From assembly GCF_035195345.1 (NCBI RefSeq), contig NZ_CP136574.1, positions 1,851,871-1,915,870 of the forward strand: a DNA stretch of 64,000 bases. The letters are read 5' to 3'. A program made the translations under genes and the position numbers. This stretch comes from Flavobacterium sp. (GTDB lineage Bacteria; Bacteroidota; Bacteroidia; Flavobacteriales; Flavobacteriaceae). This document shows, one piece after another, positions 50,394 to 58,399 of the stretch; position 1 is the stretch's first letter; each line of letters opens with the position of its first letter. Under the pieces are notes generated by a model. The model did not search any database, was not told the DNA's origin, and was given only the letters and a program-made list of their open reading frames with translations.

Positions 50394-51590
50394 ATGTACG
50401 GAAAAATCCAACACCACCTACAAAACGAATTAAATACGATTCAAGAAAACGGATTATTTAAAAAAGAACGCATTATTACTTCACCTCAAGGAGCAGAAAT
50501 TACGATTTCGACCGGTGAAACAGTTTTAAATTTTTGTGCAAATAATTATTTAGGACTTTCCTCGCATCCAGAAGTGGTTCAAGCAGCAAAAGACGCTTTA
50601 GATTCTCATGGATTCGGAATGTCGTCAGTACGCTTTATTTGTGGAACACAAGATATTCACAAAAAATTAGAACAAAAAATCGCAAATTTCTACGGAACAG
50701 AAGATACTATTTTATACGCAGCAGCTTTTGATGCTAACGGAGGAGTTTTTGAACCTTTATTAGGTGAAGAAGATTGTATTATTTCTGATAGTTTAAATCA
50801 TGCTTCTATTATTGATGGGGTTCGTTTGTGTAAAGCAGCGCGTTACCGTTATGAAAATAACAACATGGAAGATTTAGAGCAACAATTAATCAAAGCAACT
50901 GAAGCAGGTCATCGTTTTAAATTAATCGTAACTGACGGAGTTTTCTCAATGGACGGATTGGTAGCGCCATTAGATAAAATTTGCGACTTGGCAGATAAGT
51001 ATGATGCTATGGTTATGGTAGATGAGTGTCACGCTGCTGGTTTTATAGGCGCTACAGGAAAAGGAACATTGGAAGCTAAAGGTGTAATGGGAAAAGTAGA
51101 TATCATCACAGGAACATTAGGAAAAGCTTTAGGTGGAGCAATGGGAGGTTATACAACAGCCAAAAAAGAAGTGATTGAAATCTTACGCCAACGTTCACGC
51201 CCTTATTTATTTTCAAATTCGTTAGCTCCATCTATTGTAGGGGCTTCATTAAAAGTTTTTGAACTATTAGAAAAAGACACGACTTTAAGAGATAAATTAG
51301 AATGGAATACTAATTATTTCAAAGCTGGATTAAGAAAATCGGGTATTGATTTCATTGACGGAGACTCTGCAATTGTCCCAGTTATGCTATATGATGCAAA
51401 ATTATCGCAAATAATGGCAGAAGAATTGTTAAAAAAAGGAATTTATGTTATAGGATTTTTCTTTCCAGTTGTGCCAAAGGATAAAGCACGTATTCGAGTA
51501 CAGTTATCGGCTGCACATACCCAAGCACATTTGGATAAAGCTATAGAAGCTTTCACAGAAGTTGCTAAAAAATTAGGAATAATCAAGTAA
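50394..51590 (+). CDS. kbl: Glycine C-acetyltransferase (2-amino-3-ketobutyrate CoA ligase)
   Basis: A 398-residue alpha-oxoamine synthase that joins glycine and acetyl-CoA reversibly to 2-amino-3-ketobutyrate in threonine breakdown. The PLP lysine is K244 in ITGTLGKALGGAMGG. The PLP ring and phosphate contacts are in DECHAAGFIGATGKGT and DSLNHASIIDG. Length and N-terminus (LNTIQENGLFKKERIITSPQ) match Kbl rather than BioF. No threonine dehydrogenase gene is next to it. It begins 31 bases after the AddA-like gene. Confidence 0.92.
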   Translation: MYGKIQHHLQNELNTIQENGLFKKERIITSPQGAEITISTGETVLNFCANNYLGLSSHPEVVQAAKDALDSHGFGMSSVRFICGTQDIHKKLEQKIANFYGTEDTILYAAAFDANGGVFEPLLGEEDCIISDSLNHASIIDGVRLCKAARYRYENNNMEDLEQQLIKATEAGHRFKLIVTDGVFSMDGLVAPLDKICDLADKYDAMVMVDECHAAGFIGATGKGTLEAKGVMGKVDIITGTLGKALGGAMGGYTTAKKEVIEILRQRSRPYLFSNSLAPSIVGASLKVFELLEKDTTLRDKLEWNTNYFKAGLRKSGIDFIDGDSAIVPVMLYDAKLSQIMAEELLKKGIYVIGFFFPVVPKDKARIRVQLSAAHTQAHLDKAIEAFTEVAKKLGIIK

Positions 51591-51646
51591 AATAAGACAA
51601 TTAAGTATTTTTTTTAACAAAACTTTTTATAGTTAAAAAAAAATAT

Positions 51647-51654
51647 TACTTTTG
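51647..51654 (+). promoter_or_regulatory. -7 promoter element (TACTTTTG) for ompA
   Basis: TACTTTTG matches TAnnTTTG, 37 bases before the ATG at 51692, in a very A/T-rich upstream region expected of a strongly expressed envelope gene. Confidence 0.6.
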
Positions 51655-51691
51655 TTGCAATTATAACGCATTGTAATTAAATAAATCAAGT

Positions 51692-53095
51692 ATGAAACAT
51701 TTAAAAAAATTATTAGTTGCTGGTTTAATGTTTGCAGGTATAACATCTCAAGCACAAGATAGTAACAATCCGTGGGCAATCTCTTTTGGAGCTAACGGAG
51801 TAGACACAAAAGTGAGTTCTGTTGGAAACGATAGTCCAAAGTGGATTCAGCTAGGAAACGCTAGAGAAAACTGGAATTTTATTCCTTCAGTGTCTTATTT
51901 AAACCTTTCTAGATATGTTGGAGATGGTTTTTCTTTTGGATTAACAGGATCTGTTAACAAAATTGACAAAATGGCTTACAGAGTGCCAGGTACAGGTTCA
52001 ACTGATGTAGTTGTAAATCCTGGGGATTTATCATATTATGCGGCTGACGCAACAATCAAGTACAGCTTTATGGAAATGATTGGTACTAAATGGTTTGACC
52101 CATCTCTTAATTTAGGTGGAGGTTATACTTTCTTCGGAGATGCATCTGCAGGAACAGTAAATGGTGGATTAGGATTAACTTTTTGGTTTTCTGAACAAGT
52201 TGGTTTACAATTACAATCTACTTACAAACATTCATTTGATGACAACAGAGTTGGTAATATTGATGTACCAAGTCACATGCAACATTTTGCTGGTTTAACT
52301 TTCAAGTTTGGAGGTAAAGATACAGATGGTGACGGAATTTACGACAAAGATGATGCATGTCCAGAAGTAGCTGGGTTACCAGAATTCAAAGGATGTCCTG
52401 ATACAGATAAAGACGGAATTCAAGATTCAGAAGATGCTTGTCCAGAAGAAGTAGGAACTAAAGAATTAAATGGATGTCCTGATACAGATGGTGATGGAAT
52501 CATTAATTCAGAAGATGCTTGTCCAGAAGATAAAGGAACAAAAATGATGAATGGTTGTCCAGATGCTGACGGTGACGGTGTTGCTGATAAAGATGACAAA
52601 TGCCCTACTGTAGCGGGTGCTAAAGATAACGCTGGTTGTCCATGGCCTGATACTGACGGTGATGGTGTTGCTGATAAAGATGACAAATGTCCTACTGTAG
52701 CTGGTACTGTTGCTAACAACGGTTGTCCAGAAGTATCTGACGATACAATGAAAAAATTAAATGATTACGGTAAAACTATCTTGTTTAACTCTGGTAAAGC
52801 TTCTTTCCAAAAACAAACAATCCCAGTTTTACAAGCTATGACAGCTATTTTAAAAGAGTACCCAACAGCTAAATTCTCTTTAGAAGGCCATACTGATAAT
52901 TCAGGTTCAGATGCTTTAAATCAAAAATTATCTGAAGAAAGAGCAGCAGCAGTTAAAAGTTTCTTAATTGAAAATGGTATTGATGCTTCAAGATTATCTT
53001 CTAAAGGTTTTGGTGAGTCTATGCCAGTAGATTCAAACAAAACTGCTAAAGGTAAAGCGAATAACAGAAGAGTTGAAGTGAAATTAGTGAAATAA
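51692..53095 (+). CDS. OmpA-family protein with thrombospondin type-3 repeats
   Basis: A 467-residue outer-membrane protein. The signal peptide ends at SQA-QDS (about 22). An N-terminal 8-strand barrel covers about 25-208. Five calcium-binding TSP3 repeats of DxDGDGxxDxxDxCP type follow (about 210-350), each with paired cysteines and a GCP end. The OmpA/MotB peptidoglycan-binding domain ends the protein (about 360-467), with LEGHTDNSGSDALNQKLSEE and NNRRVEV. It anchors the outer membrane to the cell wall. The last two TSP3 repeats are nearly identical in DNA. Confidence 0.93.
   Translation: MKHLKKLLVAGLMFAGITSQAQDSNNPWAISFGANGVDTKVSSVGNDSPKWIQLGNARENWNFIPSVSYLNLSRYVGDGFSFGLTGSVNKIDKMAYRVPGTGSTDVVVNPGDLSYYAADATIKYSFMEMIGTKWFDPSLNLGGGYTFFGDASAGTVNGGLGLTFWFSEQVGLQLQSTYKHSFDDNRVGNIDVPSHMQHFAGLTFKFGGKDTDGDGIYDKDDACPEVAGLPEFKGCPDTDKDGIQDSEDACPEEVGTKELNGCPDTDGDGIINSEDACPEDKGTKMMNGCPDADGDGVADKDDKCPTVAGAKDNAGCPWPDTDGDGVADKDDKCPTVAGTVANNGCPEVSDDTMKKLNDYGKTILFNSGKASFQKQTIPVLQAMTAILKEYPTAKFSLEGHTDNSGSDALNQKLSEERAAAVKSFLIENGIDASRLSSKGFGESMPVDSNKTAKGKANNRRVEVKLVK
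52321..52735 (+). repeat. In-gene repeats encoding five TSP3 modules
   Basis: The modules begin with GATACAGATGGTGACGG-like sequence about every 75-90 bases. Copies starting near 52562 and 52649 (87 bases apart) share almost all of a 50-base stretch, suggesting recent duplication. Confidence 0.8.
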
Positions 53096-53118
53096 TTTCT
53101 TTCAAAAATATATTAAGA

Positions 53119-53149
53119 AACGCCCCGATTTGTCGGGGCGTTTTTTTAT
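53119..53149 (+). terminator. Intrinsic terminator after ompA
   Basis: A perfect 10-bp stem AACGCCCCGA / TCGGGGCGTT with a TTTG loop and T run, 23 bases after the ompA stop and just before the AddB-like gene. Confidence 0.9.
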
Positions 53150-53158
53150 TTTTATAAA

Positions 53159-55936
53159 ATGAAACAGACTACTTTTTTAGATAAACTAAGCCAAACTATT
53201 TTGTCAAATTCAGCTATTGAATTAGCCAATTGTCTTATTGTTTTGCCAAATAAAAGAGCCAAAGTGTTTCTTTTAGAAAGTTTAAAAAATCAATTAGAAA
53301 CAACCTCGTTTGCACCCACTATCATTAGTATTGAAGATTTCATTCAAGAAATTTCAGGTTTGCGTACGATTGACTCAATTGAATTATTATTCGAATTCTA
53401 CGAAGCCTATCTTTCCGTTACCGAAAAAGCCAAACAACAAACCTTCGAAGAATTTGCTACTTGGGCAAAAACCGCAATTCAAGATTTTAATGAAATAGAT
53501 AGATATTTATTAGATCCAAATCATGTTTTTTCTTATTTAAAAGATATTGAAGCTTTGAAAAGATGGAATTTAGAACCATCAAATACTACCAAATTAATAG
53601 ATACACATCTAGAATTTTGGGCTAAATTACCTTTATACTACGAATCTTTTTATAATCATTTGTTTAAAAAAGGAATCGGTTATCAAGGATTATTGTACAG
53701 AGAAGCAGTAAAGAACTTAATTCCGTTTACGGCAACTATTACCAATCAAATCTATTTTGCAGGTTTCAATGCGCTAAATCAAGCTGAAGAAAAAATATTC
53801 AAGCATTTAGCAAACGAAAACAAAGCCAAAATTTATTGGGATATCGATGAGATTTTTCTCAACGACTCTTATCATGATGCTGGTTTGTTTATTAGAAAGT
53901 TTAAAAAAGAATGGAAACCATTTGTTAATCAAGATTTCGAATGGGTTGTCAATCACTTTAGTGAAGAAAAAAATATTGAAATTATAGGCACTCCTAAAAG
54001 CATTGGTCAAGCCAAAATTGCGGGAACCATTATTGAAAAAATTCAATCTGAAAACCCAAATTTAGAAAAAACTGCGGTTGTTTTAGGTGATGAAAACTTG
54101 TTGCTCCCAGTTTTATATGGTTTGCCCGAATCGGTAGATGCGTTGAATATTACAATGGGTTATCCAAGTAAAAATAATCCTGCACAACTTTTAATAAGCA
54201 AGTTGTTTAAGTTGCATACCAATGCCAAACAACGTAATGAAAAAACCTACACATTTTACTACAAAGAAGTTTTAGATATTCTAAATCATCCTTTGGTGGA
54301 ACCCTATTGTAAAGTTGATGAAGTGGTAAATGTGATTAACAACAACAATTTCACGTTCTTTTCCAACCAAAAATTGTTTAGTTTATACGAAGAAAAATAC
54401 CCGAATTCAGAAAGTAAATTATTTCAATTGTTGTTTACTCGTTGGGATGATTCGATTTCTGATATTTTAACAAACTTACATTCGATTTTACTCACCATAA
54501 AATCCTATTTAAGCAATGACGATGCCGAAGAAAAAGTGACGAAAGCTTTTGTGTATTCAGTGTTTAAAACGATAAATAAATTAACTAATTACCACGAAAC
54601 CTATAATCAAATCGAAAGTTTGCCATCACTTCAGGCGATTTACAAGCAAATTATCGATTTAGCGAAAGTTTCTTTCGAAGGCGAGCCTTTGTCAGGTCTT
54701 CAAGTAATGGGTGTTTTAGAAAGCCGTGTGTTGGATTTTGAAAATGTGATTATCACTTCGGTAAACGAAGGTAAATTTCCAGCTGGAAAATCGCAAAATT
54801 CATTCATTCCATATGATGTAAAGAAAGAATTAGGCTTACCAACGTACAAAGAAAAAGATGCGATTTATTGCTATCACTTTTATCATTTGTTGTTGCGAGC
54901 GAAAAACGTTTGGCTGCTTTACAATACCGATAACGAAGGAATTGATGCCGGCGAAAAAAGTCGTTTCATAACCCAATTAGAAATCGAAAAACAACCAAAA
55001 CACAACATTACAAGCACTATTTACAACGCTGTTTTACCCGAGAAAGCTTACGAACCTATAACCATTCCAAAAACGGATAAAATTCTAACACGTTTGCATG
55101 AAATCGCAACCGATAAAGGATTTTCGCCATCGTCTTTAACGAATTATATTCGTAATCCGTTACAGTTTTATATGCAACGCATTTTACGTATTAATGAAGC
55201 CGATGAAGTGGAAGAAAACATTGCAGTAAATACGTTGGGAACTATTATTCATAATGCTTTGGAGGAGTTGTATACGCCTTATTTGAATCAGTATTTAGCT
55301 TTGCATCATATTGAAACGATGGAAACTAAAATTGACGAGGTAATTCTAAAACATTTTAAAGAAATTTACAAAGAAGGCGAAATCACAAAAGGAAAAAATC
55401 TGTTAGCTTTTGAAGTAGCGAAACGAAATGTCTTCAATTTTTTACAATTAGAAAAGAAAGATATCGAAGAAGGTCAAGCCATAAAAGTAGTATTGTTGGA
55501 AGCGAGTTTATCATGTGAAATTGAAGTGAAATCGTTGCCATTTCCAATAAAAATTGCAGGTAAAGTCGACCGAATCGAAGAACGAAACGGTGCCATCCGA
55601 ATCATCGATTATAAAACAGGAAAAGTATTGGGTAATAGTTTAAAAATTAATGATTTTACTGATTTAACTACTGATATAAAAAATGAAAAAATTATTCAGT
55701 TGTTGTGTTATGCCTTGATGTTTGAAAATCACGAATTGAAACAAAACCGAGAAGTTTCAGCGGGAATTATTTCGTTTAAAAATATGAAAAATGGCTTTTT
55801 ACCTTTCGGATTAGGAAAAGGAAAAGACACCGAATTAGCTATTTCAAATCAAATTTTAGAAGATTTTAAAGCAGAATTAGAAACGTTGATTGTAGAAATT
55901 TTCAATCCAGAAATTCCGTTTAAAGAAAAAATTTAG
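53159..55936 (+). CDS. AddB-like PD-(D/E)XK nuclease
   Basis: A 925-residue protein resembling the AddB subunit of AddAB. The N-terminal half is an inactivated helicase-like region (NCLIVLPNKRAKVFLLESL). The C-terminal nuclease has GKVDRIEERNGAIRIIDYKTGK (about 804-823) with Asp and DYK catalytic residues, preceded by FSPSSLTNYIRNPLQFYMQ. AddB enzymes that carry an iron-sulfur cluster have Cys where this has IRNPLQFY, and three more Cys at the C-terminus. None is present here, so the cluster is absent. It starts 10 bases after the ompA terminator, without a clear promoter. Confidence 0.8.
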   Translation: MKQTTFLDKLSQTILSNSAIELANCLIVLPNKRAKVFLLESLKNQLETTSFAPTIISIEDFIQEISGLRTIDSIELLFEFYEAYLSVTEKAKQQTFEEFATWAKTAIQDFNEIDRYLLDPNHVFSYLKDIEALKRWNLEPSNTTKLIDTHLEFWAKLPLYYESFYNHLFKKGIGYQGLLYREAVKNLIPFTATITNQIYFAGFNALNQAEEKIFKHLANENKAKIYWDIDEIFLNDSYHDAGLFIRKFKKEWKPFVNQDFEWVVNHFSEEKNIEIIGTPKSIGQAKIAGTIIEKIQSENPNLEKTAVVLGDENLLLPVLYGLPESVDALNITMGYPSKNNPAQLLISKLFKLHTNAKQRNEKTYTFYYKEVLDILNHPLVEPYCKVDEVVNVINNNNFTFFSNQKLFSLYEEKYPNSESKLFQLLFTRWDDSISDILTNLHSILLTIKSYLSNDDAEEKVTKAFVYSVFKTINKLTNYHETYNQIESLPSLQAIYKQIIDLAKVSFEGEPLSGLQVMGVLESRVLDFENVIITSVNEGKFPAGKSQNSFIPYDVKKELGLPTYKEKDAIYCYHFYHLLLRAKNVWLLYNTDNEGIDAGEKSRFITQLEIEKQPKHNITSTIYNAVLPEKAYEPITIPKTDKILTRLHEIATDKGFSPSSLTNYIRNPLQFYMQRILRINEADEVEENIAVNTLGTIIHNALEELYTPYLNQYLALHHIETMETKIDEVILKHFKEIYKEGEITKGKNLLAFEVAKRNVFNFLQLEKKDIEEGQAIKVVLLEASLSCEIEVKSLPFPIKIAGKVDRIEERNGAIRIIDYKTGKVLGNSLKINDFTDLTTDIKNEKIIQLLCYALMFENHELKQNREVSAGIISFKNMKNGFLPFGLGKGKDTELAISNQILEDFKAELETLIVEIFNPEIPFKEKI

Positions 55937-56034
55937 TTGCCACAGATTAAAGGATTTCCACAGATTTAAAATCCTTATAAACTGTGAAATCAATTTACTT
56001 TGTGTTCATTGTGCCTTCTTTGTGACTTTAGTGG
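55937..56034. repeat. Spacer with CCACAGATT and CTTTGTG repeats
   Basis: CCACAGATTAAAGGATTT and CCACAGATTTAAAATCC follow each other, then ACTTTGTGTTCATTGTGCC and TTCTTTGTGACTTTAGTGG. There is no gene. It lies between convergent genes and resembles degenerate spacer repeats seen in Flavobacteria. Confidence 0.5.
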
Positions 56035-56817
56035 TTAAACCTTTTTCAAAAAACCACTCAAAACCGTCAACAATTCGGCTTGATTTTCAAAATGACTCAT
56101 GTGGCCGTCTTCAAAAGTGGTAAGTTGTACTTGTGTACCTTCGATTTGTTCTAAATTCTCATCGTAATTTAGAACTGGGTCTTTTTTACCTAAAATAAGT
56201 TGAATGGGAAATGGAGCTAAATGTAAAATGACTTCACGGTCTTTTCTAATTTTCATGCCTTCTAACGCTGCAACAATGCCTTGAAGCGGGGTTTTTAATG
56301 CTTCTAATTTCACTTCTTCAATAATGTCTGCTAAAAGGTCACGATTGTTTTCGCTGAACAAGTTAGCAATACTCATTCGGATAAAAGCTGAATAATTTTG
56401 TTTCACGGCCACAATAGCTCTATCACGATTTGCTTTTCGTTCGTCACTATCGGCTCTTGAAGTGGAGTTTTGCAACACAATTCCTTTGACGTTATCGGCA
56501 TACAATTCGGCGAAAGCCAACGCCACATAACCGCCCATCGAATGTCCAATCAAAACCGTTTTTCTGATTTTTAATTCGTGCAATACATGATGTACCATAT
56601 CGGCTTGGTCTTCCATCGTGTGGACATAACCCAAACATTCGGTAGCACCATGGCCTAATAAATCGATAGTAATCACGCGGTGTTTCTTTGCCAATTCAGG
56701 AATAAAAGCCTTCCACATCGATTGATTTTCCAAAAAACCATGCAATAGCACCACAGCCTTTCCTTTTCCTTGGTCGGTGTAAGCAATTTTGGTGTTTTTG
56801 AAGTGCGTGGTTTTCAT
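56035..56817 (-). CDS. Alpha/beta hydrolase
   Basis: A 260-residue alpha/beta-hydrolase-fold enzyme. The oxyanion motif is VVLLHGFLENQSMW (about 22-35). The nucleophile is S93 in LIGHSMGGYVAL, the acid is probably in LILGKKDPVLNYDE, and the His is in FEDGHMSHFENQ. A helical cap lies between about 120 and 190. Substrate unknown; the size suits a small-ester or C-C hydrolase (MhpC/BioH-like). No signal peptide. A promoter element sits only 6 bases before the ATG, so the transcript may be nearly leaderless. Confidence 0.85.
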   Translation of the reverse strand: MKTTHFKNTKIAYTDQGKGKAVVLLHGFLENQSMWKAFIPELAKKHRVITIDLLGHGATECLGYVHTMEDQADMVHHVLHELKIRKTVLIGHSMGGYVALAFAELYADNVKGIVLQNSTSRADSDERKANRDRAIVAVKQNYSAFIRMSIANLFSENNRDLLADIIEEVKLEALKTPLQGIVAALEGMKIRKDREVILHLAPFPIQLILGKKDPVLNYDENLEQIEGTQVQLTTFEDGHMSHFENQAELLTVLSGFLKKV

Positions 56818-56822
56818 GATGG

Positions 56823-56830
56823 CAAAAATA
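56823..56830 (-). promoter_or_regulatory. -7 promoter element (TATTTTTG) for the alpha/beta hydrolase
   Basis: The reverse strand reads TATTTTTG immediately upstream of the ATG at 56817, which suggests a very short or absent leader. Confidence 0.4.
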
Positions 56831-56881
56831 TGTTTTTAGCTACGATTTCTCGAATTAATTTTAAACTTTATTAAAAAAACA

Positions 56882-56937
56882 GGAACACAGATTTAAGAAA
56901 TTATATAAATTTTAAAAATTTCTCCAATCTGTGTTCC
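56882..56937. repeat. Long inverted repeat (hairpin) GGAACACAGATT / AATCTGTGTTCC
   Basis: A perfect 12-bp outer stem, a 2-base internal mismatch, then a 7-bp inner stem AGAAATT / AATTTCT and a 14-base loop. On the minus strand it is followed by CTGTTTTTTT, so it may be a second terminator for pepP or a small repeat element. Confidence 0.7.
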
Positions 56938-56966
56938 AAAAAAAACGGCTCACTTTCGTAAACCGT
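56938..56966 (-). terminator. Intrinsic terminator after the aminopeptidase P gene
   Basis: The minus strand reads ACGGTTTAC-GAAA-GTGAGCCGT (9 bp with G-U pairs, GAAA loop) followed by eight U, 27 bases after the stop. Confidence 0.8.
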
Positions 56967-56992
56967 CTATATTCTAATCTCTATGTTCTCAA

Positions 56993-58285
56993 TTAAGCAT
57001 TCATTATCGATTCAATTTCCTCAATTTCAATTGGAATATTATGCATTAAATTAAATGCAGCTCCTGTTGATTGAATTACCATATCGTCTTCTAAACGAAT
57101 ACCAAAACCTTCTTCTGGGATATAAATTCCAGGCTCAACTGTGAACACCATGTTGGCTTGCATTGGTTCGTGTAATAATCCGTAATCGTGTGTGTCTAAT
57201 CCCATGTGGTGTGACGTTCCGTGCATAAAATATTTTTTATACGCTGGCCAATCTGGATTTTCGTTTTGCACATCGGCTTTATCGATTAACCCTAAACCAA
57301 GTAATTCAGAAGTCATGATTTTGCCCACTTCTACATGATATTGTTTCCATAATGTGCCTGGAACCAACATTTTTGTAGCTTCGTTTTTCACATTTAAAAC
57401 TGCTTGATAAACTGCTTTTTGTCTATCTGTAAAACGACCCGAAACTGGAACCATACGTGTCATATCACTTGAATAATTGGCGTATTCTGCACCAACGTCT
57501 AATAAAATCAAATCACCAGCTTTACATTGTTGATTGTTTTCAATATAATGTAACACATTTGCGTTATTTCCAGAAGCGATAATTGGCGTGTAAGCAAAAC
57601 CTCTCGAACGATTTCTTAAAAATTCATGTGCAAATTCGGCTTCAATTTCATATTCCATTACGTTTGGTTTTACGAAATTTAAAACTCTTCTGAATCCTTT
57701 TTCTGTAATGTCACATGCTTTTTGGATTAAATCCAATTCTTCACTTTCTTTTACCGAACGCAATCTCTGTAAAATAGGATTTGATTTTTCTACTTTGTGC
57801 GCTGGATAATTTTCTTTCCACCATTTCACAAAACGCGCTTCACGAGTTTCTGTTTCAATAACAGCTCTGTAATGTTCGTTGGTGTTGATGTAGATTGTTT
57901 CAGCATACGCCATAACTTCTTTCAACGTTTTGTGGAAATCTTGTAACCAAATCACCGTTTTAATTCCTGAAACTTCAAAAGCTCGTTCTTTAGTCAGTTT
58001 TTCACCTTCCCAAATTGCAATATGCTCGTTGGTTTCTTTTAAGAATAAAATTTCTCTCAAATGTTCGTAGGGAGCATCAGGAAAAAGCAATAAAACACTT
58101 TCTTCTTGATCCACACCAGATAAATATAAAATATCTCTATGTTGTGCAAAAGGCAATGTACTATCAGCACTTACAGGATATATGTCGTTTGAATTAAAAA
58201 CTGCAACGCTATTTGGTTTCATTTGAGCCGTAAATTTAGCTCTGTTTTTAACGAACAAATCGCGGTCTATTTGATGGTATTTCAT
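56993..58285 (-). CDS. pepP: Aminopeptidase P-family Xaa-Pro peptidase
   Basis: A 430-residue M24 metallopeptidase that removes N-terminal residues before proline. The N-terminal creatinase-like domain (about 1-170) precedes the pita-bread catalytic domain. The dinuclear metal ligands are seen as the Asp pair in LLDVGAEYANYSSDMTR (about 255-271), the His in MHGTSHHMGLDTHDYG, and the Glu pair in FTVEPGIYIPEEGFGIRLEDD. The length fits bacterial PepP. Own promoter and terminator. Confidence 0.9.
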   Translation of the reverse strand: MKYHQIDRDLFVKNRAKFTAQMKPNSVAVFNSNDIYPVSADSTLPFAQHRDILYLSGVDQEESVLLLFPDAPYEHLREILFLKETNEHIAIWEGEKLTKERAFEVSGIKTVIWLQDFHKTLKEVMAYAETIYINTNEHYRAVIETETREARFVKWWKENYPAHKVEKSNPILQRLRSVKESEELDLIQKACDITEKGFRRVLNFVKPNVMEYEIEAEFAHEFLRNRSRGFAYTPIIASGNNANVLHYIENNQQCKAGDLILLDVGAEYANYSSDMTRMVPVSGRFTDRQKAVYQAVLNVKNEATKMLVPGTLWKQYHVEVGKIMTSELLGLGLIDKADVQNENPDWPAYKKYFMHGTSHHMGLDTHDYGLLHEPMQANMVFTVEPGIYIPEEGFGIRLEDDMVIQSTGAAFNLMHNIPIEIEEIESIMNA

Positions 58286-58304
58286 AATGTAATATTTTGT
58301 TCTT

Positions 58305-58312
58305 CAAAATTA
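58305..58312 (-). promoter_or_regulatory. -7 promoter element (TAATTTTG) for pepP
   Basis: The reverse strand reads TAATTTTG, 19 bases before the ATG at 58285; an exact TAnnTTTG match. Confidence 0.5.
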
Positions 58313-58399
58313 ATAAGATAAAAATGAAAAGTTGTTAAATACTTTAGAAATTTTGTAGAAGCGTAATATTTTGGCTAATTTTCAACAAAATTTTTCAAG

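Noticed and set aside
52420..52719. A 99-codon minus-strand frame within ompA
   Set aside because: Opposite-strand shadow produced by the repetitive TSP3 codons (SGQASSE, SPSVSGH repeats).
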